DNA of 64,000 nt. Origin: Tenebrio molitor. Taxonomy: Eukaryota > Arthropoda > Insecta > Coleoptera > Tenebrionidae. Position 1 is the stretch's first letter, and the number at the start of each line of letters is the position of its first letter. Below are positions 24,801 through 39,800 of this stretch, piece after piece. The notes beneath the pieces were generated by a model. That model was not told where the DNA came from and ran no database searches. It saw only the letters and a list, made by a program, of their open reading frames with translations. The stretch covers positions 10,974,001 to 11,038,000 of the forward strand of contig NC_091047.1 in the NCBI RefSeq assembly GCF_963966145.1. The letters are read 5' to 3'. A program made the position numbers and the translations under genes.

Positions 24801-27800
24801 GTATCATCTCAGTGGTTTGATAAGGGTCATCTTGCAAGACGTGACCAAAGACCATCTCTCCATCTATAAATATCTTGTCAATTGTGAGTCTGTGTGTGAT
24901 GTGTTTTGTAATAGTAATTTATTTAACGAGTTCGTGTGTAAATTGTGCTTTTTTTTGACATGAGTGGGCAACGTTTTTTTGTTCGACGAGCCCTTTAAAA
25001 GCTCCAAATCGCTTAAAATGTTTAAAATTAGCTTGACGTTTCGTTCTGACAAGTTGTGACATTTATCAAAATCCGTTCACACAGAGGAAAATTCTCAAAT
25101 TCTGAGTGTCGAACAAAAAAAAAAATCTAACGTCTTAATTTTTTGTTTAAAAAAAAGTCATGCCCCCCCAACTAATACACTTGGAATAATATCATTCTGA
25201 TTACGGTGTAAATCCAAATTTTATCAGATAATTTAATCCTTATCGGGCGTGCTGAAACTCTAATGACTTTACGAGAAGGTTGTTCTGATCACCGATTCTC
25301 AATAATATTTAAGTTATCGGCGCTTAACCATCTTACCGAAACTAACAACGTAAAATATTTCTGACACTATATCAAAATGATATCTAGCTATTAACATTCA
25401 TCGTATCGACATCAAGCTACACTTTCCCTATCAAAAACACGAGTATGCAATTTTCCACCCCTCGTGCGTGTTGCGACTTTCATTACACACATTTCCAATG
25501 ATTTGTACTGCACGTAATTCTATTTTTCTCAACTAATTAGACAGGATTGTCCTTATCGTCCTTTCTGTGATTTCAAACAACATTAGTTTCGTCTGTACAT
25601 TCGAGCGTGACGCAGCGCCGTCCCCGGCCCCGTCTTTAATATGTACAAAGTAAATCGTTCAACTCTGGTAAAACCGTCGCTCCAGAAAAACACTTGGGCC
25701 AAATTGGATCAAGAAAAATGAATTCCGGATGTGAAATATTAAAATAATGAAGACTGGTCGCGAATGTGTGTTGAGTGAGTTAGACTGTCTGGCGGACGTG
25801 AGCGGAAATTTAAAAGGGTCGTCGCACAAACCCCCTTTTCGGACCCGCCGCCAGGAACGACGCTGTTTTATTACTGCGTGTGTCGACGATCAATACCTGC
25901 GTCGTCTGGCCGCGTCGGATCGTTTGCCTATAGTAACACCCACTCCACGCCGCCGCCGGTCACGTGTGCGACGCCGCCGACGGAAATATGTATCTTCTTC
26001 TTTTTGGGTACGATTCAGAGGGATTTGGTGGCAAAAAGGGGTGACTAGTTTGGGAAGGTCCCGAAAGGTCGCCGACCCCCGTCTGGCAGCGAAAGTGCCA
26101 TGTGCAGACCTGACCTTGCGCCAAAAGGGAACTTCGCCGTGTTAGGGCGGCATTAAGGAAGTTTAAAAAAAGTAAAAGTAACACGCTTCTAGGTTGGGTT
26201 CGGCTAATCGAAGAATTAATCCGAGTTGGAAGTCGAGACGTTTGACAAACTGCACGACAGGGGTTACAGTCTCGAAGCATTTAAGTTAAATTAAATATAA
26301 AAAACTGGTATGGATCGTTCGTTCTTTGGTACTTGTTATTCTTGACGTTTATTAGTGTGGTGCTGTAACACCTCGGAATAAAGCCGGCTTAGAACGGCGA
26401 CCAATGAAAGAGTTATTAACAAAATTAAATCTCCCATGCTGGTGGTGTCAGATTTCAGCTTCATATTGGTTTCATTTAAGCGGACTTGAACATCCGACAT
26501 GGTTAGGATCACGGCAGGATTAATTTATTAATGGTGGTAAAACCTTGAATTATTTTCATTTGAAATCTTTGATGCTATCCCAGAAACCACCAGAAACCAC
26601 TTCTTACTTATAAAAGATAAAATCTTATTTCAAGGCAAGGCTTGGTATTGTCCCAGTCAGTTTTCATTTTGCATCAAGTCTGAAAAGCTTTTCAAAAGAA
26701 AATACAGCCTCATGCTAGCCACAGAAAATTTGCATAACAGCTATTACCGAGATGAAAAATAAGTCAATTCCAAGACAATTTTTGCGGGAAATGTTATAAA
26801 TCATTTTCCTCACTAAGCAAGATGATTTGCAACTTCACACCGACTGAATTCGAGATATTAATTTAATTTGCGTATGTTCCAGTTACATAACTCGCTTAAT
26901 TTGCATTCAATAATGGATAAAATCTATTGTACGCTGTCTTTTATAATTGCTGCTCCTGAGTTCACCTATCAATCGCATAAAAAAATTCCCTGTGTTTAAA
27001 ATGTTTCAATAAAAACAAGCTTGCAGTTTGCCGATTAAAATTTTATGATCTGTGAAATGTTGCTGATGTTTGTTTAAACATAATTTTTTTAATGAAAATT
27101 AAAAACCTAATTAAACGTGTAACTTTTTTATCGCCATCTGCTTCAAGAGCGCCACCCTTAAAACAATTAAATTAACTCTTCATTATTTCATTACGAGCCG
27201 TTCTCTCTTAAGTCTTTCACTTTTCTAATTTTTTATGGCCTCACAAAAAATAATTGAAGAGGTTTACAAACAGCCCCGCTATGTTCTCTCTTGGATTCTC
27301 GCCTCTCATTGTCAGGGAAAATACAATTTGAATAATTAGTTACAATTACAGTACCGTGGAAAAATGTTATGAAAACCTATTAAAAATATTTATTTTGAGA
27401 TGTTTCACAGAAGCACAATTTCAAGATGTTGAAATTGCTTTGCTGCTCCACATAACAACATCGTAAAAGACATTTAAGGAAATATTCTACCATTATGCAT
27501 AGTATGTTTTATGTCCAACAAATGTCCTTTCCGTGTTCAAAATTTTGTAAGATGTTGCAGACAATGTGGACTTTAATAATGTGTAGGAAGACCCAACATG
27601 TTCTCAAACTTAATATACTTACACGTAAATTGCATAGAAAATGTTTACAAACTAATATGTATACAGGATATTTCACGAGTGATAATGACGATGAGCACGA
27701 CGGAATTGAAAATGCAACCCACAATACATTTCCAAAAAGCTAGATAATTATGTAAATTAAAATTATCCAGCTTTTTTTCGAAATGTTTTGTGGGTTGCAT

Positions 27801-30800
27801 TTTCAATTCCGTCGAGTTAATTATCACTCGTTAAATACCCCGTATATCAAAAGCATTTATAAAATTAAAAAGACCGAAAAAACGTATAATCGGGTTTTTT
27901 TTAATCAAAGAACCACCAACACTATTTTACACCCAAAATAGAGCTGGCAACATTGTACACTTTTGTACTTTTGACCTCCGGTGAAAAATCTCATCATATA
28001 AAAATTGAGGTTATGTAGAGTGTTCGGGATCTAATGGGGGCTCATGGAATGTTAGGAACCTAATGGGGGCTGCAGGGTTTGTTCGCCCTAATGGAGGCTT
28101 CACTGTTTTTTGGATAAGTATAGGCGCGCGAATGAACACACCGTATTGCTGTATGTATACCTAAGACGTTTATTTACTTTGTGAAACTTGAATATTGAAA
28201 ACTAATTGGAGTCTCGACGTATGTACAGTCGCGAGCAATAAATTTTGGTCGTCAAAGTCATTCTTTGACGCAATCGAAAATGCTCTATTCAAAAACAGTC
28301 GTAAATATCATAACCTATCATCATGTTGTATGACATTGTCATTTTTTTCTCATTCTTTTGACACTTTGTTGACATGGGCATAATTAAGCTGGGAATTTTT
28401 TTAAATCTGTGACAATCTAAGCAAATTTTGAAATGACATTGACGACCAAAATTTATTGCTCGCGACAGTAATTGTATTCAAATTTTTATCTCAGATTATT
28501 ATATAGAATCTGTCATTATCAGCTGTTCCAGTGATTTTGGGACACATGTATTTACTGAGTCTTGGAACGTTTTAAATTTACTACAAAGTCTGTCTTTTTT
28601 ATCAAAAAACCATCAACACCGCAATTTACACCAAAAATAGAGCTGGCAACATTGTACAGGGTCCGGCAATTAAATAAAAGTGTCGAAATTTTTCACACTT
28701 ACCTGGGTATTGGTAAGGTACATTTCCTAATTTTTTGTTAATTTTTCACTTACAAACAAAGTGAAAGAAAAATAAAAAGTAAATTTCAACCAAAAAGTCA
28801 AATTCTGATTTTTATACTGACCTACCCAGATTCACTTTTATGTGACAAATCTAGCCAACAGAGACGGAAAAAGTCACCATAGTTTTATTGCCAACTCAAA
28901 CGGTAACTGTTGCTCACGCGGTATTTTCAAGCAACATTGTGTTTGTTTTTTTATCATTTCATCCCATTGATTGAAAACAAACTCAAATTTTATAACATAT
29001 TTAACCTGATCGATAAAATAAACAAGGAAAATAAAAATTCTATTAAAAAGTATTGACAGAAAGAAATCTAATTGTGCGCCTTTGACAACAACATAATATT
29101 CTATACTATTCTAATAGAAAATTTAAGTGTTTAATATTCTCGGTAAATTGTAAAATGTTTCACCAGAAAAATTAAATGAAGTTATAAACAATAGCACAGT
29201 TTCCGGTGGTTCTGCTAATAATAAATATCTTAACTGAAGTTCAGAACACATTAATTCTTATTTAGTTAATGATGTAAATCTTGAATAAGATGTTTTGCAA
29301 CTTTTATGTAAATATGGCAGAATCATGTGCAGGTGTTGGTAAATACGAGACAAATTGCGTTTTTAATTTTAATAATAGTTCCTCGTAAATCAAAAACAAT
29401 TGAAACATGGTATCATAAAAAATGAGATAAAGCAAGCAACAAAACAAAATTTGTGCTGTTACTAATAATAAAGAAAATGCAACGATAAAATGTAATTTTG
29501 ATTAATTAATATTGTTTCCTTGTCAGTTAAATCAAAATTTTGAAAAAGGTGTGTCGCTCAAAGAATTCAAAAGTTATCTTCTTCCATTTTAATCAAATAG
29601 AAACCTAAAATACAAATTTTAAGTGGCACTCTACCACTGAAATTTAATTATTTTATGGCTACTGCCAATCCGAAATATTTACTTTAAACTGTTAATTTTC
29701 CAATGTCCATCCTACAAAAATATTTATAATAACGTAGAATAAATAAAGATTAATATGTATAAGAAAAAATAGAGCAGCCTCTGTATAAAATAAACAGCGG
29801 AAAGTAAACAGAGTTGACAAAGCGGTGTGTGTTCATGCATTATTGTAGCGAGTCCCTTGTCTAAACATTTTACAACCCTTCAGTGCTAGCCACCGCCTGC
29901 ACTGCTCTTCCGTATCGTATGTGCATTTCATTGCCGCATAAATCACCCCTAGTGGCTCGTATAAATTTTTATCTCGGCGGTATTGAAAGCAGAGCGTTTC
30001 AGTGGCGAATACCATCTGGAAAAAACCGGTGATGGTTTTAGCAGGTCGTAATGAGACGGAAGAATTTCCATGTATTAATTTTAAGGGTGAGCGGAGACGC
30101 TGTCCGTCCATATGGTGCGGTCGGGACATCGCCGAGCGGCGTCTGGACGCGCCCCTAGTCCTAATCAATATGAATCTTAAAGCAGCCAGACTCGGAGACG
30201 CCGTCGCGGCGCCAGTGACACAAACGGGAAACACGCCAGTGCAAACACCCACAACCTGTTGCTGGGGACGGCGACGGAGGCGGCGCTTCATTATTAAGCG
30301 AACGCAACTGGCAGCGCGACGCCACGTTCCCGACTCGTTAACCATATCAGTTGGCATAACAAGGAAACACAATACGACCTCCATAAAAGTAAGAATCGAA
30401 TTGTATTCCGCTGATAAGAGAGGAGAAATCGTTGCAAATACAATACATAATAAAGTGAGTCAGTTTATGACAAATAACCACGAGACGTCTCACCACCACC
30501 GGGCTACCGCACTCCTGACCCTGTAATTTCACATTTTATCAAAGAGGAGGTGGAACACAAAGAGAACAAATATAGAACTTAAATTCAAAACAAACATTGG
30601 GGTCCCGAATTTTACGGGCTTAAAGTAACTTTTATAAAACACAAATTTTAAATTTGTAGATGAAGTACATTTTTTTTAATTTTATCTACAAGAACCATAT
30701 CAGAGAAAAAATATTTAACAAGTTAGGGCAATAACATTACGAATTTATAAACTTCTCCAGCTCCAACTAGTCAGGCACTCGGCTTTGCCTCGTGCCTTAA

Positions 30801-33800
30801 GCCTAGTTTTCGCGCTGTAAAATATCTCTACCGTACTTTAATGTAAATAAATATTCTGCAACAGTTTTCTTTCTATTAATCTTTTCCTGACTGTATTTAT
30901 TTTATTTTCATTTTTTTGTTAACAAGGTAAAACTTTGTAAATTCCAAATATGTACTAAAAATGGACCCTGATTATTGATTGGTAAAAAATTATTGCTCCT
31001 CTTTTTATCAGGATAGCATGATAAAAACTTGGAACTTTCTTTTTGCAAAAGAATATTTTATTTTATATTTATTTTTGAAGCTACAACAACAATGGTGCAA
31101 TATTGCGATGTTTAAATAATTCACTTCACAATTAAATTAAAACTACAGTTAATTTCAAAATTATAGAGTACACCTCAAAAATCAAGAAGTCGATTTATTA
31201 CAATTTTTTCCACATGTAAAGATGCCTTTTTGAAATTTGAGCGTCATATTTTTTATATAGGTTAGGTAAGTTTGACAACATAAAATGTCGCTGATATTTT
31301 AGAACACCATAATATTGTCTGTTTTATCCTCTGCACGGTGCTCTTCGCGATGGGCTACGATTTGGATCGAACATCCTTCTTCTAATTTGGAAAGAATGAG
31401 CACTTTCACGTTTTCGGTTAAATTAGGCATTTTGTTTGTCAAAATTGACATTGATCTTTGACAAAAAATGTAAGTGCAATTCACACTGTAGAAAATTAGG
31501 TGTACTCTATAATTTTGAAATTCACTGTACATATGTTGCTTTTAGTTCCACGAGCAATTATTACTTAAAAATGTATTAAAACGTCGAGGGAATTAATTTC
31601 TTCACAGAAAAAGCATTTCTGCTATCGTAAGCAATCCCTAGCAACAAATTCGTTTATAGAAGTCGGTGTGTTTTTATTGATTAATTTATTTATACCGCAG
31701 AGCAGTCAATTAAACAAAATATTTTGAAACAATTCAGCCGATAAGTGAATCACGCGAATTGGTAAAAACCGATTATCTTAATCTCACTCACTCCATCGCT
31801 GTAAAAAATCCAAGTCTTTTACTCACTGGAAATTCGCAATTTTTTATGGTCCTTACTTAACATGTCACGTGTTTCTTGTATAATATAAATGGAAATCACT
31901 CATTTCCATAATTTTGCATATTTTTTTATATTTAGAAATGCTTCCCTTCGGACCCCGCTGGCGAAAATAATTTCGAATTATCCTAAAAACAGTTTCAAAA
32001 TGCGAAACTTCGACGCAGTTTGAAAGTAATTTAATTCCCTAAGGCTGCTCGAAACAGTCTTTACAGAAAAATACAAGAGGGAGCGTATTTTTAAAACTGT
32101 ACGTTATTCAATTTGCACATAAGACAAAGGGACGGGCAAACTGGGTTAGTAAAAACGCGTGTCGACTTTTATTAACTTACCACTCCTCCTCCTACTGAGT
32201 GCACCAAGATGGATTTTCCCTTGGACAACCCCGCCAGTTCGAAGAGTAAGATGTAGGCCACTGTGTAATTCATTGTGATGGTAGCAGCGTCTAGATGGGA
32301 AACATCCTTGGGGAGTTTGAACACATATTTTGCAGGGACGGCCACCAGTTCAGCCCAGGCTCTGTACTCCGGCAAAGCCACCACTTGGTCTCCCACCTAT
32401 AAATTTCAAAAACACCTGAGTATCCCGCATCCAACCACAAGTTCAGATGTGTCATTATCATTAAATTATCAAGACTCGTGGATGAAAAAATCGAAATGAG
32501 AGTTGGAACAGTTGGAACGTGTTTAAATGAAGTGGAACAGATTAGAAGACGAGTGCTTGTAGCAATACCGCCTGGAAAAAATTGAAAAAGTTCAGATGCA
32601 GCTTTGTTTAGTTGAAATTGAATTGTAGTCGGACTATAAATACAGACTTTTCTTTATCTTCAATTTCTCGGCTGTCTGGCACAACAATCGACCCATACTC
32701 CGGAGTCATGTTTTCGTCTTTCGCCATCAGGATTAAAATCCAGCCTGGCTGCCTTAATCTTTCTCGTCTGAGATGAATTTTTCATGTGCATTATTGGTTG
32801 CTGTGGTCGTTAATCCGTTCGACGACGAATTTATAAATAAATTTAATAAACGTCAATACGTGTTTACACTCCGGGGCTCGCCGCGTCGGCCTGGTTCGGT
32901 AATCCTCTTGATCAGGATCATCGATAGAAGGTTAATTTAATTAAGCACTAAACCAATTAAATCTAACGTTGGAATCAAAAACCGCGTTGTCAAATGTCTT
33001 CTGCGAACAAAGCCCGTCGATGGCGGGGCGTAATCGATATTGGGAATTTTAGTGACGGTGTGTGCACACATGATCACGCTGCCCATTACCCTCCGGACTT
33101 CCATTACTTATTGCCTAATCTATTATTTATCGGCCGACCAATAAACAAGCGAGGGCGAGGAATTTTGAGATGTAAAATTGTGTAAAACCCGGGATTTTGA
33201 GCTCGAGATAATTTAAGCTCCGGTTCTCGGAGTGTCTTCGATCCTAAATCATTTATAGACGGCCAGATGGGATTCACCCCCGGCCCCGGCCCATTAACCC
33301 CACCACATTACCCGGATATAAAATGTAGTTCAACTTGTTCCGGGGGATTTTTACGAGCACCAGCTCTGCCTGGTAACAAGTTTTCCACATTCAAGGTCGC
33401 CAAAATGGAAATTCGACACGCAGACGGAGAAGTCGTCTTGGGAAAAGTTTCCTTTCGACAAATGAAATTTGAGTTAGGGCGGCGGCGGCGGCGGCGTTTC
33501 CACGTCATTTGTGCGGAGAACACGAATTAAAAGGGACGAGTAATGTGGAAATAATTTATTCGGGGCGAAGTGGGAACAGTTTAAGCTGGGGAAAATCGCG
33601 TCGAAATAAATATGGATTAGAAGGGACGTCGATGACAAAGGAGCAGGTGAAAAACGTAATGAAAAGTGCGCTAGTGATTATTAATCCGCCGTGGGAGTCG
33701 TTCATTTTTGATAAAATAACTCCGGAATGATTAAAACTCCTCGTTGCTCATCACGATGGAAAAACAATGCCGAACCACAAACTTCCTCCAAATTCAATTG

Positions 33801-36800
33801 CTGCGGAGACTAAACTCGATATCGGGCAAAAAGGTGTTGCGACTACATCCCTCGAAGACCCTTTTCACGAATTTCCAAGTCGACGTGGAATGTCAAGTCG
33901 TTAAAATTTAACAGTACATTGAACCACGAAATTTAAAAACACAAAAAATAATAATTACTCGGTGCAAGAGTTCTGGGAATTCCCTACTAGATCATCTTGA
34001 TTAGCATAAAATTGGTATGGATCGCTTACCGAAAAACCTTCGACACCTTCACCCACTTGTTCTATCTCCCCTGCACATTCAAAACCAAGAATGAACGGGC
34101 ATTTCGGGGGTGAATCGATGGCTCCTTGGCGCACCATCAAGTCCTGGAAGTTCAGGCCGCTGAAACGAAAAGAAAAGATTCCATTATCACGGTTTTTAAA
34201 GTTCATCAAACTTGGTGCTGAGTGAAACCGATTCAATTAAATTCGCGAATGGGACACGGATCGTTATGGACCATTTGGCATCCTATTACAACCAAAGTTT
34301 TACGTAATAAAACTGTCGCAGTGTATTATTGCCGCTTTTATTAGCACTTGCTCTTCTTAATGTGAATTATCACAACAAAACCGCTCCCATTACAGATATG
34401 CATCTGGCGAGTTTTGTTAATGATAAGCGAAATCTCAATGGGATTCCTTGGATTAAAAATTGACATTTTCGGTCTCGTATACGCACTTTTTTAAAAATAG
34501 ACTGAAGCTCTTTGTTAAATTGTTTTTTTTTTTATCGCGTGTGGTTTACGGTAATGAAACCGTAACAGTAATTATCTAGCGTTTTTGATATTTGAATAAC
34601 GATCGAAATGTAATGGTTACGTTCAATTTATTACCTCCACGTTAAATTTTGATAAAGAGATCGATGTGATTAATTTTAAAAAATATGTACATAATTATTA
34701 TTCTCAAAGTAGGCACTGCGAGTATCTTCTTGATTAAGTTTACTTTCACGATATTGGGGACTGCCAATACAGCTGCAACATACCATTATTGTTTGTTGAA
34801 TTCAATTCTGTTGCAAAAAGCGTCAATAGAACGTGTTTCGATTGCATTTTGAAAGCTGCAGGCACGTGCCAGCTGTATCTGTGCTTTCGTACGTGCGGTT
34901 ATCAGAGAATTATTATACTCGATAAAAGAAACAAGAGAGCTTTAATTGCAACTGGATATTGTACTGCAAAAACAAAATCAGAGTAATGTGTTGTATTTAT
35001 TACAAATATTATCATCGCGAAATAATTAACAAATAAAAAATATGTTACTTCACAATTTTAATGAATTTTTAGGATTCCGTACGATTCGTTATCTGTTTTT
35101 GTACAATATTTACATCTGTGATTACACAATACAATTATAAATATTTATAAGTGCGACGGTTAAAATAAGAATTAGTATTGGCGTTTGTTTTACATTTAAT
35201 GCTCGGTTTCTGGACCGGCGCAATAACTAACTGCCCAGTTAAATCAAGCGTTGCTATAGAAACGCTAGAAAGTAACCAATCACATTACATGATTTTTGTA
35301 CATATTCATCGGAGAGTTAACTACTCGTAACTGGCCCGATAAAATTGTTTCCAAAAACCGGGCCTAATAAGTCAACAAAAAATGTGGCAACGTGATATGT
35401 ACATATTGTGATAATGGAAAGATGAATTTCAAAAGTTAATGAATTTTAATAACAATTGGTGCAATACAACAGATTTTGATAAAAATTATTTATGATGATG
35501 CAATTGCAACACCTATTAATAAAAAAAGTTTATTTTTTAATATGTAGTTAGCAACAATATGTTAGCGGATTTATTTATTTACTAAAGTAAACTATAACGT
35601 AAATAGATTTTTTTTAAATCCGTTCAAATGCCACCCAGTAAATTTTTCTGTGAAACCTAAAATTACTGTTTTTGTGAATGTTGCCTAACATGATTTTTTC
35701 GATAAGGAGCTAATTATGTATGTACATACTATCTTTTATTTTTTGTTTTTCCTCAACACTACCAATAAGAGACAGATTTAAAAAAAAAACACAAACATAA
35801 AAATTCTGTACTATAAAATAGGTAATCTTTTATTTTTTGTTTTCACTAGTACCTACAGTGACCTTACTGTTAGGCAACCCACCGAAAATTAATTTAATTT
35901 AAAACATATTTTTTCTCACTCACGATTGAAGTCATATTTTTCATTGCCATTTTAGTTTGAAAAATGTCACTTTGACGCACTAGTGCGGAAATAACCTTTC
36001 TTTTCGCACGGGTATGAAAAATAGTTATTTACATTACCAGATGCGTAAGTGAACTTTTTTTGCCAAGGAGGTAGTTCAAGACCCGAGGCGACAGCCGAGG
36101 GCCTTGAAACCTCCGCGGTGAAAGAAGAAACTTGCGCATCGTGTATTGTATTAAATTTTTCCTACTACGAAGCACCAACATTTTATAATGTTAAAAAAAA
36201 ATAGCAAAAATCGTGCCGTATCGCGACCGTCCTTGGATCTTGGAAGTAAAAACCATAGCAACAGCTTTTACAAACATTTTATTTTTCGTCTTAAAACCGC
36301 GTGAATTGTGTAAGTGCGTGTAATCCGTAGTAATGTTAGTTTGATAATTTGCGGTTATTGGTATTTATGCAACAAGTCTTCCCGCAAAATATGGAATGTG
36401 ACGGAATTGAAAGAGCCGCTGGAATTACGTTAGGCTCATTGTCGCCTGTCAAGTCGGGTGAGCGATATAACCTAACTTTCCAACAATTCATAAATCACAA
36501 TAAATGTGAATAAGTAGATTAATTTTCCTTTGTTGTATTCAATTGGACTAATTAAACTACATATTATTATAAAATGTGTTGCTGTTTTCCATTTAATGAT
36601 TTGGGTAGGTACCTCAATCGAAATTGTCACAAAATAAAATAAATTCTCCTCGTCCCGTAAGGAATCTCCTAGTCGCGTAAGTATTTTACTTTCGTAGCTA
36701 GCAACCACACGCAAGATAGGTTTCACTTTCGATTACAAGTGTGTTGCTAGGGCAGTAGATGAAACTTTCTAGATACGTAGTAGGAAAAAAATTATAAGAT

Positions 36801-39800
36801 AAATTATCAAATCACAATTTATTGGAATCTTGAAAACATATTGATAATTAAAAAGCATTGTTTGTAAACAAACAATAGAAACAAACTTTCATTACCTTAA
36901 TTACAGTCATTTCTTAGATAATAGGTTTAATTACGAATTCAAAATCTGTTATTTTAACATTTTATAGAAGGAATTATAAAAGGAAATGTCAAAATATTTC
37001 AATGTTTTTTTAATATTTAAACGTTCATAAAAAAATCTTGTGTAATTCTTGCGTGAAAACTGAGGTTAAGGCAATTACCTATATAAATTGTAGAACGAGT
37101 TGTAACAAGCTTTAAGTACTTTTCACGCAAGTATCAAAATAGCCAAGTATGTATTGGTCTTTAAACTTTAGAAAATTACTTTTTATTAAATATACAAGAT
37201 GTGCCACCGAGTGTCCCACCAAAGATTTGCGTTTTTGCGGAAGTCCTTGTTTATTGTTGTTCCACAGTTTAGTATAAACCTTAAAAGATTGAATTCACAA
37301 AATAAGACTGGAGGTATTTGAGTGACGCGAGATTAATCTCCACCCTTTATTTAAATGATCTATCTATTAAGCTTCACAAAAATCGGTCCATTAATAGTTG
37401 TAAAAGAGATATCGTGCGTTCATTTAAATTTATCCTTAAAGTTGGCATTGAAGACTCGATGATTGTGAACGCACTATAGGGATAACGAATCACGGATCAT
37501 GTGTAATCTTGCGCTTTTTTTACCTTTTACACGAGTGGTGCGTTCTCAATCGACTCTCCAACGCCAACTTTTTAAATGAACGCACGATATAAGACCTAAA
37601 AGTCTTAGGTGGGACACCCTGTATGAGTTTTTTTAAATTCTATTTATTTCCTTAAATATTTTGATGTTTTTTTTTGGTTAAGTAATGAAAAACACAATAA
37701 TTATAAATAATTATACTCCATAAACACTACAAAAAAATTGTTTAACCTAGAAATGTAGTTGTTAGTAACAATCTTCTTAGACAAACTTTCTTTTCACAAA
37801 TCATTAAGAACAGAAACCCATCTTTTCAAAGAACTGAATAATTTACAAGTTTTAATTGAATTTTTTTAAAACATGCATAATATTTAGAAATACTGACACA
37901 TTTTTACTAGATTAAAGGAAACAGATAACGAGATAAATTACTAATTCAGGAATTACGTCAAAATGTGCTGATAAAAAAATATAATCCGGAAATTCGGAAA
38001 GGAGTCAGAGTAATAACATTTTCCACGTCAAATTCGTTGATACCGTTATTAACGCTGAAAGCAAGTACTTTTCAATTTGTTTGAATGGTACAAATGGATT
38101 TAAAAAGCCCGTCATTAATAAATAATATCAATTGAATGCTTTTTAAAATTTATACGGGTGAGTGAAGTTTTACCGCCCGAGCGAAAACACCCACTTCTAA
38201 TCAATTTAAAATTCTCCAAAAATTCAGGAAAGATTGTGTATCACTGTAGAACAGTCAGTAAAAATTTCAAAATTTTTAATGAAACAGGTAAAGATTTTGT
38301 TTTAATTTAATAACCGCTACATTAATTTACATAATTTTTCAATGAGTCCTTTCAAACATTTAGGAAAAATTTGGTGTCATTGAAATCATGAAAACATCAC
38401 CAGTTTTTGAAATAAATGGGATTTGATATTAAAGTGCAAAATTTAGCTATGATTTATTGTTAAATTGGGCGGTCAGTTCCACAAAAGAAGTTGACGTAGG
38501 TTATTTATGGTACTTAAGAATTACTAGAAAAATGGTCAACAGATGTTTCCCAACAATGAGATATTTATTTATGACACTGCAGTTGTAAATCTTGGTCATT
38601 TTTCGCTCTTAATGTTAAAATTGGAATAATTCAAAAACGAATAATTATCTTTTGATGCGAATTTCATAAATGTGTGCTTTGAATTAATTGTGAATTATGA
38701 GCGTGTACGAAAATAGTTACTTATTTAACGAGTTCGTGTGTAAATTGGGCTTTTTTTGGTATGAGTGGGCCAGATTAAAACGTGAGCGAAACGAGCGTTT
38801 TAAAGGCCCACGAGTGCCAAAAAAAGTCCAATTTACACAAGAACGAGTTGAATACAAGGTTTTTTTGTTCGACGACCCCCTTATAGGCCCCAAATCGCAT
38901 AAAATCTTTAAAATTAACTTGACGTTTCGTTTTGACAAGTTGTCACATTTATCAAAATCCGTTCACAAAGGAGAAAATTCTCAAATTCTGACAGTGTCGA
39001 AAAAAAAAATGTTTTTACTCAAAATCGATTTTTTTTATTTTATGACTCTGAATTAAGTGATAAGGGAAAATTGATTACACACATTTGAAGTCTTATATCA
39101 AGGGAATGTAACCCTAAAGTTTCGTAATTTTTACTAATTTTTCAATAGGGTCAATCGTGCGGGCGGTAAAACTTCACTCACCAGGTACAAATGTACAACA
39201 AATTTTGAAAGGAACACTTTGAATCCATTACAATAAGACAAATCTATTGCAATTTACATAAAAAAACACGGTTTCCCTGTTTTTTACTATTCTTCTTAAT
39301 GTGTGAGCAGTATATTTTTTTTGTCTGACATGAAAAATTTCCAGCATAAGTGTTGTTCAGTTTTAGAATCGAAATTCGTCAACCCGTCACACAAATAATT
39401 CAACATTTCTTTGCGCATCTGAAGGAAGAGATAAGACTTAGGAAGACACGGACATACATATCATGCATACAAATGTGTGAATATTGTAAAACCTGTGACC
39501 ACGCATGAAAACTTCCGCTACTCGTAGTTTTAAGTTTTAACGTGATTTTTATTGTCGCTTTTCCAAATCAATAGTCCATCCATATCGAACCAATTATATT
39601 AAATAAAACCCCGAGATCAAGTGGAAAACTGGATTAAATATGTATTAGGCTTTAGTGTGAGTTGAAAAGTTCTACAGCATCGAGTGGTTTTACCAATTTA
39701 CGTGAATAGAGAAAACCGAAACCGTATATCCGCAATAACGTCCCCTTTCGGGTTAAGTGAGTGTGCAAAAAATCCCCTAAACCCTAACAAATATAGTCGA

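Noticed and set aside
25747..26145. 132-codon plus-strand frame, Arg-rich
   Set aside because: Low-complexity translation of GC-rich DNA with no recognisable motif and an open frame on the other strand.
29833..30384. 183-codon minus-strand frame in a GC-rich island
   Set aside because: No domain, no splice partners, and the opposite strand is also open; composition explains it. Kept only as an island feature.
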